17,118 bases of DNA from Betaproteobacteria bacterium (GCA_007280315.1 QYQC01000241.1:1-17118); one strand, 5' to 3'; counted from the stretch's first letter, positions 6,691 through 14,884 are shown. Notes: a model not told the origin generated them from the sequence alone. Made by a program: numbers and translations.

Positions 6691-7509
6691 ATGTCTACGC
6701 GATCTCCAAAAATACCGGGCCTGCCGATTCGCAAAGTAATGTTGGTTGCGATTGTTGCGCTCTCGCCCGGCGCCATGGTGCCGGCGGCTGCATCAGGCGA
6801 CAGGCCGAGCGTATACGGCGCGATATTGCAGGATCACGGCCAGGCCGCGCCGGAAATTTCAACGGACGAATTGAAGGTGGTCCTGGCCTCTGGAAGCGCC
6901 ATCGTGTTTGACGCACGCCCCAGGAACGAATACGCGGTCGCGCATATCCCCGGCAGCGTCAACCTGGACGAGACGAAGCTCGGTCGCTTCACCCAGACCT
7001 ACGGCGACCTGGCGGCGGCGATAGTCGTCTATTCCAACGGGCCGTTCTGCGACCTGGCCAGAATCAAATCCGATGAACTGGTGCGCCTGGGCTATTCCAG
7101 GGTGAGCCGCTACCAACTCGGCCTGCCGGTGTGGCGCCTGCTGGGCAATGCCGCGGAAACCAGTCTGCAGGGATTTCGCGAAGTGTTCCGCTCGGGCAAC
7201 GCGGTCATCGTGGACGTGCGCAGACGCGACGAATACGCCGCCGGCACCATACCGACCGCGCAGAGCATTCGAGCCGGCGAGGCGAGCCTGGCCAAGGAAG
7301 ACCGCCGCCTGCGCTATCTCGATCCGAATACGCGGATTGTCGTGTTTGCCGACAGCGCTCGCGAAGCGCGCGGCGTGGCCGAGGAGATTTCGCGCAATGC
7401 ATTTCCAAACAGCAGCTATTTCGGCGGAACCTATCAGGACTTGAAGCGCGAGAAATTCTTCGTCGAACGCAAGCCATCTCCCAATTTCCTTGACGGTCTC
7501 ACCCGGTGA
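6691..7509 (+). CDS. Secreted protein with two rhodanese domains
   Basis: This 272-residue protein begins with a basic segment and a hydrophobic stretch (about 16-35) that reads as a signal peptide, so it should act outside the cytoplasm. Rhodanese domain 1 (about 54-150) has FDARPRNEY, AHIPGSVNL and an active loop containing Cys120 (GPFCDLARIK). Domain 2 (about 160-262) has VDVRRRDEY and GTIPTA, but its loop reads FADSAREARG, with Ser222 where the catalytic cysteine is expected. Rhodaneses transfer sulfane sulfur through a cysteine persulfide, so only domain 1 looks active. The loop in domain 1 does not match CxxGxR closely, so its activity is also uncertain. It is the first gene of a tight cluster (14 bases to the next) encoding a multihaem/NrfD complex. 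It may deliver or accept sulfur in the periplasm or play a structural role. The start at 6691 is moderately supported (AAAG 10 bases upstream); Met17 is an alternative. Confidence 0.85.
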   Translation: MSTRSPKIPGLPIRKVMLVAIVALSPGAMVPAAASGDRPSVYGAILQDHGQAAPEISTDELKVVLASGSAIVFDARPRNEYAVAHIPGSVNLDETKLGRFTQTYGDLAAAIVVYSNGPFCDLARIKSDELVRLGYSRVSRYQLGLPVWRLLGNAAETSLQGFREVFRSGNAVIVDVRRRDEYAAGTIPTAQSIRAGEASLAKEDRRLRYLDPNTRIVVFADSAREARGVAEEISRNAFPNSSYFGGTYQDLKREKFFVERKPSPNFLDGLTR

Positions 7510-7523
7510 TTTGAAAGGCAACC

Positions 7524-8501
7524 ATGCCAAAACATATCGTTCGCTTGATCCTCATTCTAGTCGCCGTGCTCGCCGTGGCAGCGATCGCCAAACCGATACT
7601 CACGGTCGATTCGTTTTACCGCTTCGGTCACTACCGCGCCAACTCGGTGCCGGAGATCGCCGCGCAGGAACCGGTGTATCAGACGCCGCGCTACTGTTAC
7701 GGCTGCCACACCGAGCGCCGCGCGCAATGGTCGGCCGGCAGCCACAAGACGGTCACTTGCGAGGTGTGCCATGGTCCGGCGACGGGTCATCCCCAGAGCG
7801 GCAAGCTGCCCATCCCCACCGACGCGGTAAAGTTGTGCACCCTGTGCCACGAGGCCATGCCGGGACGACCCAAATCCCAGCCGCAAATCCAGGTGGCCGA
7901 GCATTCCGGCGGACAGCAGTGCACGGTCTGCCACAACCCGCATTCGCCCAAGATTTCCTCGGCTGCGACCAAGGTGAGCGGCGACGCCGCAGCGGGCAAG
8001 CAGCGTGCAGCCGCTTGCGCCAGCTGCCACGGCGCCGCGGGAATCAGTCCGAACGAATCCTGGCCGAGCCTTGCCGGGCAGAGCGCGCCCTATCTGGTGC
8101 GGATACTCAGCGCGTACAAGTCGGGCGACCAGACCGATCCGATCATGACCCCGCTGGCGAAGGAACTGAGCGCCACAGACATTCAGAATCTTGCCGCGTT
8201 CTACGCCCGCCTGAGTTGCAAATCGGCGGACGGTTCCAAATCTGGCGGTGATGCCGCCGCGGGCAAGGCGCTGGCAAAGAACTGCGCTGCCTGTCACGGC
8301 GAGACCGGCAGCGGCGGCAATCCGGCATGGCCGAAATTGGCGGCGCAAAAGCCCGGCTACCTGGTGAACGTGCTCAAGGCATTCCGGGCCGGCCTGCGCA
8401 AGGATCCGATGATGGCGGGCGTCGCCCGCGGCCTGAGCGACACCGACATCGCGAATCTCGCTGCCTTCTATGCGGCACAGAACTGTCAGTCGACCAAGTA
8501 A
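7524..8501 (+). CDS. Membrane-anchored hexahaem cytochrome c
   Basis: This 325-residue protein starts after GAAAGG, 14 bases beyond the rhodanese stop. An uncleaved-looking N-terminal helix (about 5-23) should anchor it on the periplasmic side. The first part has four closely packed haem sites: CYGCH (58-62), CEVCH (79-83), CTLCH (105-109) and CTVCH (133-137). Extra histidines (His74, His89, His127, His140) could serve as axial ligands. This part resembles multihaem cytochromes that serve NrfD-type and related quinone-linked complexes. Two c4-like domains follow, with CASCH (165-169, axial Met208) and CAACH (254-258, axial Met296 or Met297). Each c4 domain ends in FYA followed by one unpaired cysteine (Cys232, Cys321). 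The fusion would pass electrons from a membrane complex to small carriers in one chain. It is followed after 14 bases by the ferredoxin gene. Confidence 0.9.
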   Translation: MPKHIVRLILILVAVLAVAAIAKPILTVDSFYRFGHYRANSVPEIAAQEPVYQTPRYCYGCHTERRAQWSAGSHKTVTCEVCHGPATGHPQSGKLPIPTDAVKLCTLCHEAMPGRPKSQPQIQVAEHSGGQQCTVCHNPHSPKISSAATKVSGDAAAGKQRAAACASCHGAAGISPNESWPSLAGQSAPYLVRILSAYKSGDQTDPIMTPLAKELSATDIQNLAAFYARLSCKSADGSKSGGDAAAGKALAKNCAACHGETGSGGNPAWPKLAAQKPGYLVNVLKAFRAGLRKDPMMAGVARGLSDTDIANLAAFYAAQNCQSTK

Positions 8502-8515
8502 GGGAAGGTGAAACC

Positions 8516-9358
8516 ATGACCAAAGAATCCAAACCCACGCTGGCCGCACGGCGCGCATTTCTGACCAAGCTCGGCGGCGCCGCGACCTGCGCCGCGGCGG
8601 GAGCCGCGGCGCTGGCGGCCATACCGGGCGCGTCGGCAAAGACGGAGCCGGCAGCGGATGGCGCCGCCTTTCCCACCAAAGATTACGACTGGACCAAGCA
8701 CCAGTGGGGCTTCGGCGTCGACGCGACGAAATGCATCGGCTGCCTGCGCTGCGTCGAGGCGTGCAAGCGCGAAAACGACGTCCCCGCCAATGCGCACCAG
8801 TTCCGCACCTGGGTTGAGCGCTACGTTCACCTGGAGGGGGACGACGAAGTGCACATAGACAGCCAGCAGGATCCGGTGAACATCGAAGCCTCCGGCTCGG
8901 AGAAGACCTTCCGCTTTGCCAACCGTTACAAGGATGCCAAGGTGTACAAGGCGTTCTTCGTGCCCAAGCTGTGCAATCACTGCACCCATCCGGCCTGCGT
9001 GCAGGTGTGCCCGACCGGCGCTACCTACCGCACCGAGGACGGCGTAGTGCTGATCGACCACGGCTATTGCATCGGCTGCAGATACTGCGTCCAGGCCTGC
9101 CCCTACGGCGCGCGTTACTTCAACGAGGAACAGGGCGTGTCGGACAAGTGCACCTGGTGCTATCACCGCATCACCAAAGGCCTGCAGCCGGCCTGCGTCG
9201 AGGTGTGTCCGGTCGGCGCGCGAATTTTCGGCGATCAGAGGGACAAGGAAAGCCCGATCAGTCTGTTCATACGCAACAACCGCGTGCAGGTGCTCAGGCC
9301 CGAGACGGGTAATGCCCCGAACGTTTTCTATGTTGGCATCGACAAAGAGGTGAACTAA
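8516..9358 (+). CDS. Tat-exported four-cluster ferredoxin subunit (NrfC/DsrO type)
   Basis: The 280-residue protein starts after AAGGGAAGG. A twin-arginine signal (ARRAFLTKLGG, Arg12/Arg13) and an Ala-rich stretch ending near ASAK (about 41) send it folded to the periplasm. Sixteen cysteines form four [4Fe-4S] ligand sets: 73/76/79/83, 153/156/161/165, 185/188/191/195 and 212/215/227/231. This is the pattern of NrfC, PsrB, TtrB and DsrO. These subunits carry electrons between an NrfD-type membrane partner and periplasmic redox proteins. The stop overlaps the next start by one base (TAATG), so the two are translationally coupled. No molybdopterin catalytic subunit is encoded beside it, so NrfC/DsrO fits better than PsrB or TtrB. 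A specific symbol would over-claim. Confidence 0.93.
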   Translation: MTKESKPTLAARRAFLTKLGGAATCAAAGAAALAAIPGASAKTEPAADGAAFPTKDYDWTKHQWGFGVDATKCIGCLRCVEACKRENDVPANAHQFRTWVERYVHLEGDDEVHIDSQQDPVNIEASGSEKTFRFANRYKDAKVYKAFFVPKLCNHCTHPACVQVCPTGATYRTEDGVVLIDHGYCIGCRYCVQACPYGARYFNEEQGVSDKCTWCYHRITKGLQPACVEVCPVGARIFGDQRDKESPISLFIRNNRVQVLRPETGNAPNVFYVGIDKEVN

Positions 9359-10542
9359 TGGAACCGGTCATTCATTTCGCCCCTTACACGGGCTGGGTCT
9401 ATCCGAACGAAACCGTGTTCGAATGGTCGGTGCTGATCGCCGTCTATCCGTATCTCACCGGACTGGTCGCCGGTGCGTTCACGGTTTCGAGTCTGTACCA
9501 GGTGTTTGGCTTTGAGCGCCTGAAGCCGGTCGCGCACATGGCGTTGCTGACCTCGCTCAGTTTCATGATTTTCGTGCCCACGCCGCTGCTGCTGCACCTC
9601 GGGCACCCGGAGCGCGCATTCAATTCCACCATTACCCCGCACCTGACCTCGGCCATGGCCATGTTCGGCTTCTTCGCCAGCTTCTATGTCGCGCTGCTGA
9701 TTCTCGAAGGCTGGTTTGCGTACCGGCCGTTCATCGTGGCGCAGGCGCAAAAGCGGACGGATCTCCTGGGCCGTTTCTATCGCCTGCTGACGCTGGGTTC
9801 CTACGACGTGTCGGAGCATGCGATGCGCTACGACCGGAAATGGATATTCGCGCTTGCGGTCATCGGCATTCCCGCGGCGCACGGTCTGCACGGTTATGTC
9901 GGCTTCATGTACGGTTCGCTCAAGTCGCGCGAATGGTGGTCTTCGGATTTAATGCCGGTCATTTTTCTGTTCTCTGCGATCATTTCCGGCGTTTCTCTGC
10001 TCGCGGTGCTCTACGTCGCCACGTGCAAGATGCGCAAGATAGCGGTGGATCTGGGCTGCCTCAAAGGGCTGGCGTATACGATCTGGGCCTTCATCATGGT
10101 GGCGCTGGTGCTGGAGGGTCTGGAATTCGCCAACATCGTCTATAAGGGGCGCGAGGGCGTGGACATGATCATGCAATACGTCACCGGTCCCCTGCTGGTT
10201 CCCTACTTTGTCCTGCAGTTCGGCATCGGCGCCATCACGCCATTCCTGTGGCTTTCGTACATGATCTGGCGCGGCACGAGCGGCAAGGCGTTGATCGTAG
10301 GCGTGACCATATGCGCCTGCCTGGTCCTGTTCTCGGTGTTCATGATGCGCTGGAACGTGGTCATCGGCGGGCAGGAAATCTCCAAGACCGGCAAAGGTTT
10401 GCTGAGTTATCACATGCCGTTCTGGGGCAAGGAGGGCGCGTTCATGGCGATAGCGCTGACCCTGGCACCGCTCGGCCTGCTCTATGTGTTGACGCGCCTG
10501 TTTCCGCCGTGGTCGGACGCGGCAACGCACGCGCACTCCTGA
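9358..10542 (+). CDS. NrfD/DsrP-type integral membrane quinone-interacting subunit
   Basis: The 394-residue protein has about nine strongly hydrophobic segments, roughly 24-47, 57-80, 98-120, 162-186, 199-222, 238-261, 276-304, 311-334 and 361-382. The motif MRWNVVIGGQ (330-339) followed by a loop with LLSYH is characteristic of the DsrP/HmcC branch of the NrfD family. Family members exchange electrons with quinones and pass them to or from a four-cluster ferredoxin partner, here encoded just upstream with a one-base overlap. Acidic and aromatic residues in the helices (Glu118, Glu253, Glu256) could form a quinone or proton site; this is inference. With the hexahaem cytochrome and ferredoxin it makes a set like NrfBCD or DsrJOP. 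Direction of electron flow is not shown by the sequence. Confidence 0.92.
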   Translation: MEPVIHFAPYTGWVYPNETVFEWSVLIAVYPYLTGLVAGAFTVSSLYQVFGFERLKPVAHMALLTSLSFMIFVPTPLLLHLGHPERAFNSTITPHLTSAMAMFGFFASFYVALLILEGWFAYRPFIVAQAQKRTDLLGRFYRLLTLGSYDVSEHAMRYDRKWIFALAVIGIPAAHGLHGYVGFMYGSLKSREWWSSDLMPVIFLFSAIISGVSLLAVLYVATCKMRKIAVDLGCLKGLAYTIWAFIMVALVLEGLEFANIVYKGREGVDMIMQYVTGPLLVPYFVLQFGIGAITPFLWLSYMIWRGTSGKALIVGVTICACLVLFSVFMMRWNVVIGGQEISKTGKGLLSYHMPFWGKEGAFMAIALTLAPLGLLYVLTRLFPPWSDAATHAHS

Positions 10543-10652
10543 ACTCCCTTGATTTGGCGGAAGCGCAACATGACTGCCGGATCAACCGGTGTTGCTTCTG
10601 CAGGCAGCTGTGTTCGATTGACAATGCAATATCAACTTGAAAGGAAGGCAAA

Positions 10653-10943
10653 ATGAAAAAAGCGATGATCCTGGCCGGAGCCGTTGCGGCACTGGCGCTG
10701 GGCGGGCAGGTTGCGGCGGCCGACGGCAAGGCGGTATTCGAAAAAACCTGCAAGGGCTGCCATACTGCGATGAAGCCGAAGATGGGCGACAAGACCGCCT
10801 GGGCGCCGCTGATCGCACAGGGCGCGGACGCATTGACCGCAGCCGTCATGAAAGGCATGAAGCCGATGCCGCCCAAGGGCGGAGCGAAGGACGAAGCCGA
10901 TGTCAAGGCTGCGGTCGAATACATGATCAGCCAAAACAAATAG
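10653..10943 (+). CDS. Small c5-type periplasmic cytochrome
   Basis: The 96-residue protein begins after AAAGGAAGG. A signal peptide ends near QVAAA (about 22), leaving a mature chain of about 74 residues. There is one haem site, CKGCH (33-37), and the axial ligand is probably Met72 in MKPMPPKGG, the typical cytochrome c5/c555 pattern. Small c5-type proteins are mobile electron carriers. The 110-base gap from the NrfD-type gene contains no clear terminator or promoter, so it could be the last gene of that cluster. A TTGACA at 10618-10623 lacks a matching -10. It is a good candidate for the electron acceptor or donor of the complex. Confidence 0.92.
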   Translation: MKKAMILAGAVAALALGGQVAAADGKAVFEKTCKGCHTAMKPKMGDKTAWAPLIAQGADALTAAVMKGMKPMPPKGGAKDEADVKAAVEYMISQNK

Positions 10944-11075
10944 CACCCGGCCGCGCCGAGATGGCCGCCGCCGTGCGCGGGGGTGGTCCGCCGCGGCGCC
11001 CAGCCCTCTTCGGAGCAAGCCGCTCGCCGCAGGTTTCCGCTATATTGTTATGCACGCAACGGCGCTTGGGCGGGC

Positions 11076-11345
11076 ATGGTCAGACATCTCCAGATTTTCG
11101 GCCTGGTGCAAGGGGTGGGCTTTCGCTACCACTTCATGGCGCAGGCCCAGGGGTTGGGCTTGGCGGGCTGGGTGCGCAACCGCCGCGGCGGCAGCGTCGA
11201 AGCCATGGTTGCGGGTGCGCCCGAAGCGGTGGAAGCGCTGATTGCCTGGGCACGGCGAGGTCCTGCGGCGGCGAGCGTTGAGCGGGTCGACGTCACCGAC
11301 GCCGAGGGCACGTTCTCCGGTTTCGAATTGCGGCCGATCGAATGA
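11076..11345 (+). CDS. acyP: Acylphosphatase
   Basis: This 89-residue protein is the usual family length. It has the signature VQGVGFRY with catalytic Arg17, and GWVRN with catalytic Asn35. It hydrolyses acyl phosphates such as acetyl phosphate and 1,3-bisphosphoglycerate in the cytoplasm. The start at 11076 matches the family; a longer in-frame opening to 10983 adds residues not found in the family. A TATATT at 11041-11046 is a possible -10 element, but no -35 accompanies it. The loop after GWVRN reads RRGGSVEA where DG is common, a mild variation. It converges with dnaE, 41 bases away, and seems unrelated to the cytochrome cluster. Confidence 0.95.
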   Translation: MVRHLQIFGLVQGVGFRYHFMAQAQGLGLAGWVRNRRGGSVEAMVAGAPEAVEALIAWARRGPAAASVERVDVTDAEGTFSGFELRPIE

Positions 11346-11353
11346 GCGTTGAT

Positions 11354-11386
11354 AACAAAATAAAGCGACGCGCTCAGGCGTTGCGC
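11354..11386 (-). terminator. Intrinsic terminator of dnaE
   Basis: Just after the dnaE stop, on the leftward strand, an arm at 11378-11384 pairs with 11365-11371 around a 6-base loop, with one A-C mismatch in a 7-bp stem. It is followed at once by the T-rich run TTTATTTTG (11364-11356). On the opposite strand the same stem is fully paired with one G-U but has no T tract, so it should mainly stop dnaE transcripts. Confidence 0.55.
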
Positions 11387-14300
11387 TCAGGGATAGATCA
11401 CCTGCACGTTTTCGGGACGCAGCCATTCCCGCAGTGACTGCATCAGGCCGTCCTCCGGCCGCACACGCCATTCCTCGCCCAGGCGCATTTCGCAGCTGGC
11501 GGCGCCGTTGTCGTATGACACGCTCACCAGGCAGCCGCCTTTGCAATAAGGGGCGAGCAGGTCGCGCAGGCGCGCGGCGGCGGCCGAGCCCGAGCGGCTC
11601 GCCTCGCCGTTGATCGACAGTCGAATGCCTTTGGCAAAATGGCCGCGCGCTGCCGCCAGGTCGTAAATCCTGTCACCGATGATGCGCATGAAGCTGACGT
11701 CGCCCTCCTCGCCCGCGGCTGCCCGACGCACGGTTTTCACCTTGGCCTCTATTACCAGCAGGTTATCCTCCTTGCACAGGTCCCGGTACTGGTCGAACAC
11801 TTCGCTGTAGATGGTGACTTCCTGCGTGGCGCTGCCGTCGCTCAGATTCAGGATCACCATGCGCCCGCTTTGCGTGCGCTGGATGCGCACCGATTCGACC
11901 ACGCCGGCGATGAGCTGGCTCTTTTGCTGGTAGTCGCCGTTGGCGCCGGGCTGCAGGTTCTTCAGCGAACCGCGCACGAAGCGCTGAACCTCGGCGCGAT
12001 AGGCGCTGAAAGGATGTCCAGAAAGATAGAAACCAAGGCTCGCCTTTTCCTCCTTCAGCACCCGCCCCTCGTCCCAGCGCTCGGCGCCGATCAGCGCCGG
12101 GCGCTCATCTCCCGCGTCACCCGCTTCGCCGAACAGGCTGACCTGCTGGGCGTTGCGCTCGCGCTGCTCCGCCGCCTCGAGCGCGATGCCGACCGACGCG
12201 AACAGCCGCGCGCGCTCGGGGTCGATGCAATCGAACGCGCCCGCGCGCACCAGCGCCTCGATCACGCGGCGGTTGACCACGCGCTTGTCGATGCGCTCGC
12301 AGAAATCGAACAGGTCGCGAAACGGACCGCCCTGCCCGCGCGCGCTTACGACCGCGCCGATGGCGGACGCGCCCGTGCCTTTCACCGCGCCCAGGCCATA
12401 GCGGATACTTTTCTCGTCCACCGGGACGAAGCGGTAATCACCGCTATTGACGTCGGGCGGCAGCATCTTCAATCCGCTTGCCGCGGCGTCGGCGTAGATG
12501 GCGTGCACCTTGTCGGTATCGTCCATGACCGCCGACAGGTTGGCCGCCATGAATTCGGACGGAAAATGCGCTTTCAGGTAAGCCGTCTGGCAGGCCACCA
12601 GCGCGTAGGCGGCAGCATGCGACTTGTTGAAGCCGTAGCCGGCGAATTTTTGCATCAAATCGAATAGTTCCTTCGCCCTCCTCTTGTCCAATCCGTTCTT
12701 TTCCGCGCCGGCGACGAAGATGTCGCCCTGCTGGTCCATTTCCTCCTGGTTCTTCTTGCCCATCGCGCGGCGCAGCAGATCGGCGCTACCGAGGCTATAG
12801 CCGCCGATCACCTGCGCGATCTGCATCACCTGTTCCTGGTAAATCATGATGCCGCAGGTCGAGCCGAGGATCGGCTGCAGGCGTGCATCCATGTATTCGA
12901 CGCGTTGCCTGCCCTGCTTGCGCTCGATGTAATCCGGGATCAGGTCCATCGGCCCGGGGCGGTACAGCGCCACCAGGGCGATGATGTCCTCGAAGCGGTC
13001 GGGCCGCGCCTGTTTCAGCAGGTCACGCATGCCGCGCGATTCAAACTGGAACACGGCGGTGGTATTGGCGCTGGCGAAAATCCTGTAGATCGCGGGATCA
13101 TCCAGCGGAATCGCCTCCGGCGAAAAATCCGGGTGCCGTTCTCCATACTGCCGGCCGCGGATGTGGCGCATGGTCCAGTCGAGGATGGTGAGCGTGGTCA
13201 GCCCGAGAAAATCGAATTTCACCAGGCCGACGGCCTCGACATCCTTCATGTCGAACTGCGACACCACGCTCTCCGCGCCCTGCGCCGTGTACAACGGGCA
13301 GAAATCGGTGAGCTTGCCCGGCGCTATCAGCACGCCGCCTGCGTGCATGCCGACGTTGCGCGTCAGGCCCTCGAGTTGTCCGGCAAGCGCGAGCAGCTCG
13401 CGCGTTTCCTCGTCGCTTTGCTCGCGCTCCGCCAGGCGTGGTTCCATTTCGCGCGCCAGCGCGAGGGTAATCAATTTGCCCGGAGCGAACGGGATCAGCT
13501 TGGCCAGTTCGTCGGTGCGGCCGTAGTTCCATTCCATCACCCGGCCCACGTCGCGTACCACCGCCTTTGCCGCCATGGTGCCGAAGGTGGCGATCTGCGA
13601 CACCGACTGCGCGCCATATTTTTTCTTTACATATTCGATCACCCGGTCGCGCCCGTCCTGGCAGAAGTCGATGTCGAAGTCGGGCATCGATACCCGCTCC
13701 GGGTTGAGGAAGCGCTCGAACAAGAGATCGTAGCGCAACGGGTCAAGATCGGTGATGCCCAGGGAATAGGCGACCAGCGAACCGGCGCCCGAGCCGCGTC
13801 CCGGGCCAACCGGCACGGCGTTAGCCTTGGCCCAACTGATGAAGTCGGCAACGATCAGAAAGTAGCCGGAGTAGCCCATCTGGGAAATGGTCTTGATTTC
13901 GAAATCCAGGCGCGCGCGGTACTCCGGTTGCCGTCGTTCGCGCACAAGTGCATCGGGGAAAAGTTTTTCCAGGCGCTGCGCGAGCCCCTGCCCGGCCTGC
14001 TGCGCCAGATAGTGTTCCAGGCTCACCCCCGCCGGCGTCGGAAACGGCGGTAGTTTGCTCTTGCCCAGTTCCAGCACCAGACTGCAGCGGCGCGCGATTT
14101 CCACGCTGTTGGCGAGCGCCTCCGGAATATCGGCAAACAGTTCCGCCATTTCCGCCTGCGTCTTGAAATAGCTATCGGGCGAGAATACGCGCGGCCGCCG
14201 CTGGTCGGCGAGTACATAGCCCTCGGCGATGCACACGCGCGCCTCATGCGCGAGAAACTCCTCGGGTTTGAGGAACTGCACCGGGTGGGTCGCCACCACC

Positions 14301-14884
14301 GGCAGTTTGAGCCGGGCGGCGAGCGCAAGCGCGTGCTGAATGTAATACTCGGTGGAGGCGGCGCCGGCGCGCTGCAACTCGATGTAGAAGCGCCGCGGAA
14401 ACAATTGCGCCCACTCCCGCGCAAGTAGCTCGGCCTGGGCGTTGTTGTCCTGCGCCAGCGCGATGCCTACCTCCCCGGACTGCGCGCCGGAGAGCGCAAT
14501 CAACCCGTCGGCACCCTCGCCACGCAGCCAATCCTTGCGAATCTCGGCGCGACCGCGCACCTGATTCTCCAGCCAGGCCCGGGTGAGCAGCTCGGACAAG
14601 CGCAGGAATCCTTTGCGGTTGCAGCACAGCAGCAGCAGTCGCGACGGTTTTTCACGCTCGGCTTCGTTGCTGATCCAGACATCGCAGCCGATGACCGGTT
14701 TCACTCCCTGCCCGCGCGCTGCCTTGTAGAACTTCACCATGCCGAACAGGTTTGCCAGGTCGGTGATCGCCAGCGCCGGCATGCCGTCCTCTGCCGCGCG
14801 CGCCACTGCCGCATCGATGCGCACGATGCCGTCGATAACGGTGAATTCGCTGTGCAGGCGTAGATGGACGAAGGTGGGAGTCAT
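11387..14884 (-). CDS. dnaE: DNA polymerase III alpha subunit
   Basis: This is the replicative DNA polymerase. The protein has 1165 residues from the ATG at 14884, close to the E. coli length of 1160. That start is chosen over 14893 because it lines up with the conserved opening (FVHLRLHSEF); no clear ribosome site supports either. The N-terminal PHP domain (about 5-270) comes first. The polymerase core follows, with PGRGSGAGSL (361-370), the catalytic pair Asp402/Asp404 in MPDFDIDF and the third acid Asp558 in KFDFLG. Next come the fingers region with GYGFNKSHAAAYA (749-761), the helix-hairpin-helix region, and a clamp-binding motif QVSLF (914-918). An OB-fold region (about 965-1050) and a C-terminal tau-binding region finish the chain. 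All key residues are present. It is a single-gene leftward unit in this window, divergent from trhO. Confidence 0.98.
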   Translation of the reverse strand: MTPTFVHLRLHSEFTVIDGIVRIDAAVARAAEDGMPALAITDLANLFGMVKFYKAARGQGVKPVIGCDVWISNEAEREKPSRLLLLCCNRKGFLRLSELLTRAWLENQVRGRAEIRKDWLRGEGADGLIALSGAQSGEVGIALAQDNNAQAELLAREWAQLFPRRFYIELQRAGAASTEYYIQHALALAARLKLPVVATHPVQFLKPEEFLAHEARVCIAEGYVLADQRRPRVFSPDSYFKTQAEMAELFADIPEALANSVEIARRCSLVLELGKSKLPPFPTPAGVSLEHYLAQQAGQGLAQRLEKLFPDALVRERRQPEYRARLDFEIKTISQMGYSGYFLIVADFISWAKANAVPVGPGRGSGAGSLVAYSLGITDLDPLRYDLLFERFLNPERVSMPDFDIDFCQDGRDRVIEYVKKKYGAQSVSQIATFGTMAAKAVVRDVGRVMEWNYGRTDELAKLIPFAPGKLITLALAREMEPRLAEREQSDEETRELLALAGQLEGLTRNVGMHAGGVLIAPGKLTDFCPLYTAQGAESVVSQFDMKDVEAVGLVKFDFLGLTTLTILDWTMRHIRGRQYGERHPDFSPEAIPLDDPAIYRIFASANTTAVFQFESRGMRDLLKQARPDRFEDIIALVALYRPGPMDLIPDYIERKQGRQRVEYMDARLQPILGSTCGIMIYQEQVMQIAQVIGGYSLGSADLLRRAMGKKNQEEMDQQGDIFVAGAEKNGLDKRRAKELFDLMQKFAGYGFNKSHAAAYALVACQTAYLKAHFPSEFMAANLSAVMDDTDKVHAIYADAAASGLKMLPPDVNSGDYRFVPVDEKSIRYGLGAVKGTGASAIGAVVSARGQGGPFRDLFDFCERIDKRVVNRRVIEALVRAGAFDCIDPERARLFASVGIALEAAEQRERNAQQVSLFGEAGDAGDERPALIGAERWDEGRVLKEEKASLGFYLSGHPFSAYRAEVQRFVRGSLKNLQPGANGDYQQKSQLIAGVVESVRIQRTQSGRMVILNLSDGSATQEVTIYSEVFDQYRDLCKEDNLLVIEAKVKTVRRAAAGEEGDVSFMRIIGDRIYDLAAARGHFAKGIRLSINGEASRSGSAAAARLRDLLAPYCKGGCLVSVSYDNGAASCEMRLGEEWRVRPEDGLMQSLREWLRPENVQVIYP

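Noticed and set aside
7557..8639. A 360-codon leftward open frame opposite the hexahaem gene
   Set aside because: It is antisense to a clear six-haem cytochrome and has an Arg-rich composition typical of shadow frames.
9358..10542. Assignment of the NrfD-type cluster as polysulfide or tetrathionate reductase
   Set aside because: Those enzymes need a molybdopterin subunit gene, which is absent here, and the MRWNVVIGGQ motif points rather to the DsrP/HmcC branch.
10604..10632. Promoter directly upstream of the c5 gene
   Set aside because: TTGACA at 10618-10623 has no -10 at 16-18 bases, and CAATAT at 10627-10632 has no -35, so no usable pair exists.
11371..11392. Direct repeat GCGCTCAGG twice at the dnaE end
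   Set aside because: The two short copies are explained by the terminator stem and the dnaE stop region and do not form a longer array.
12905..14053. A 382-codon + strand open frame inside dnaE
   Set aside because: It is antisense to the catalytic core of dnaE, which has all key residues intact.
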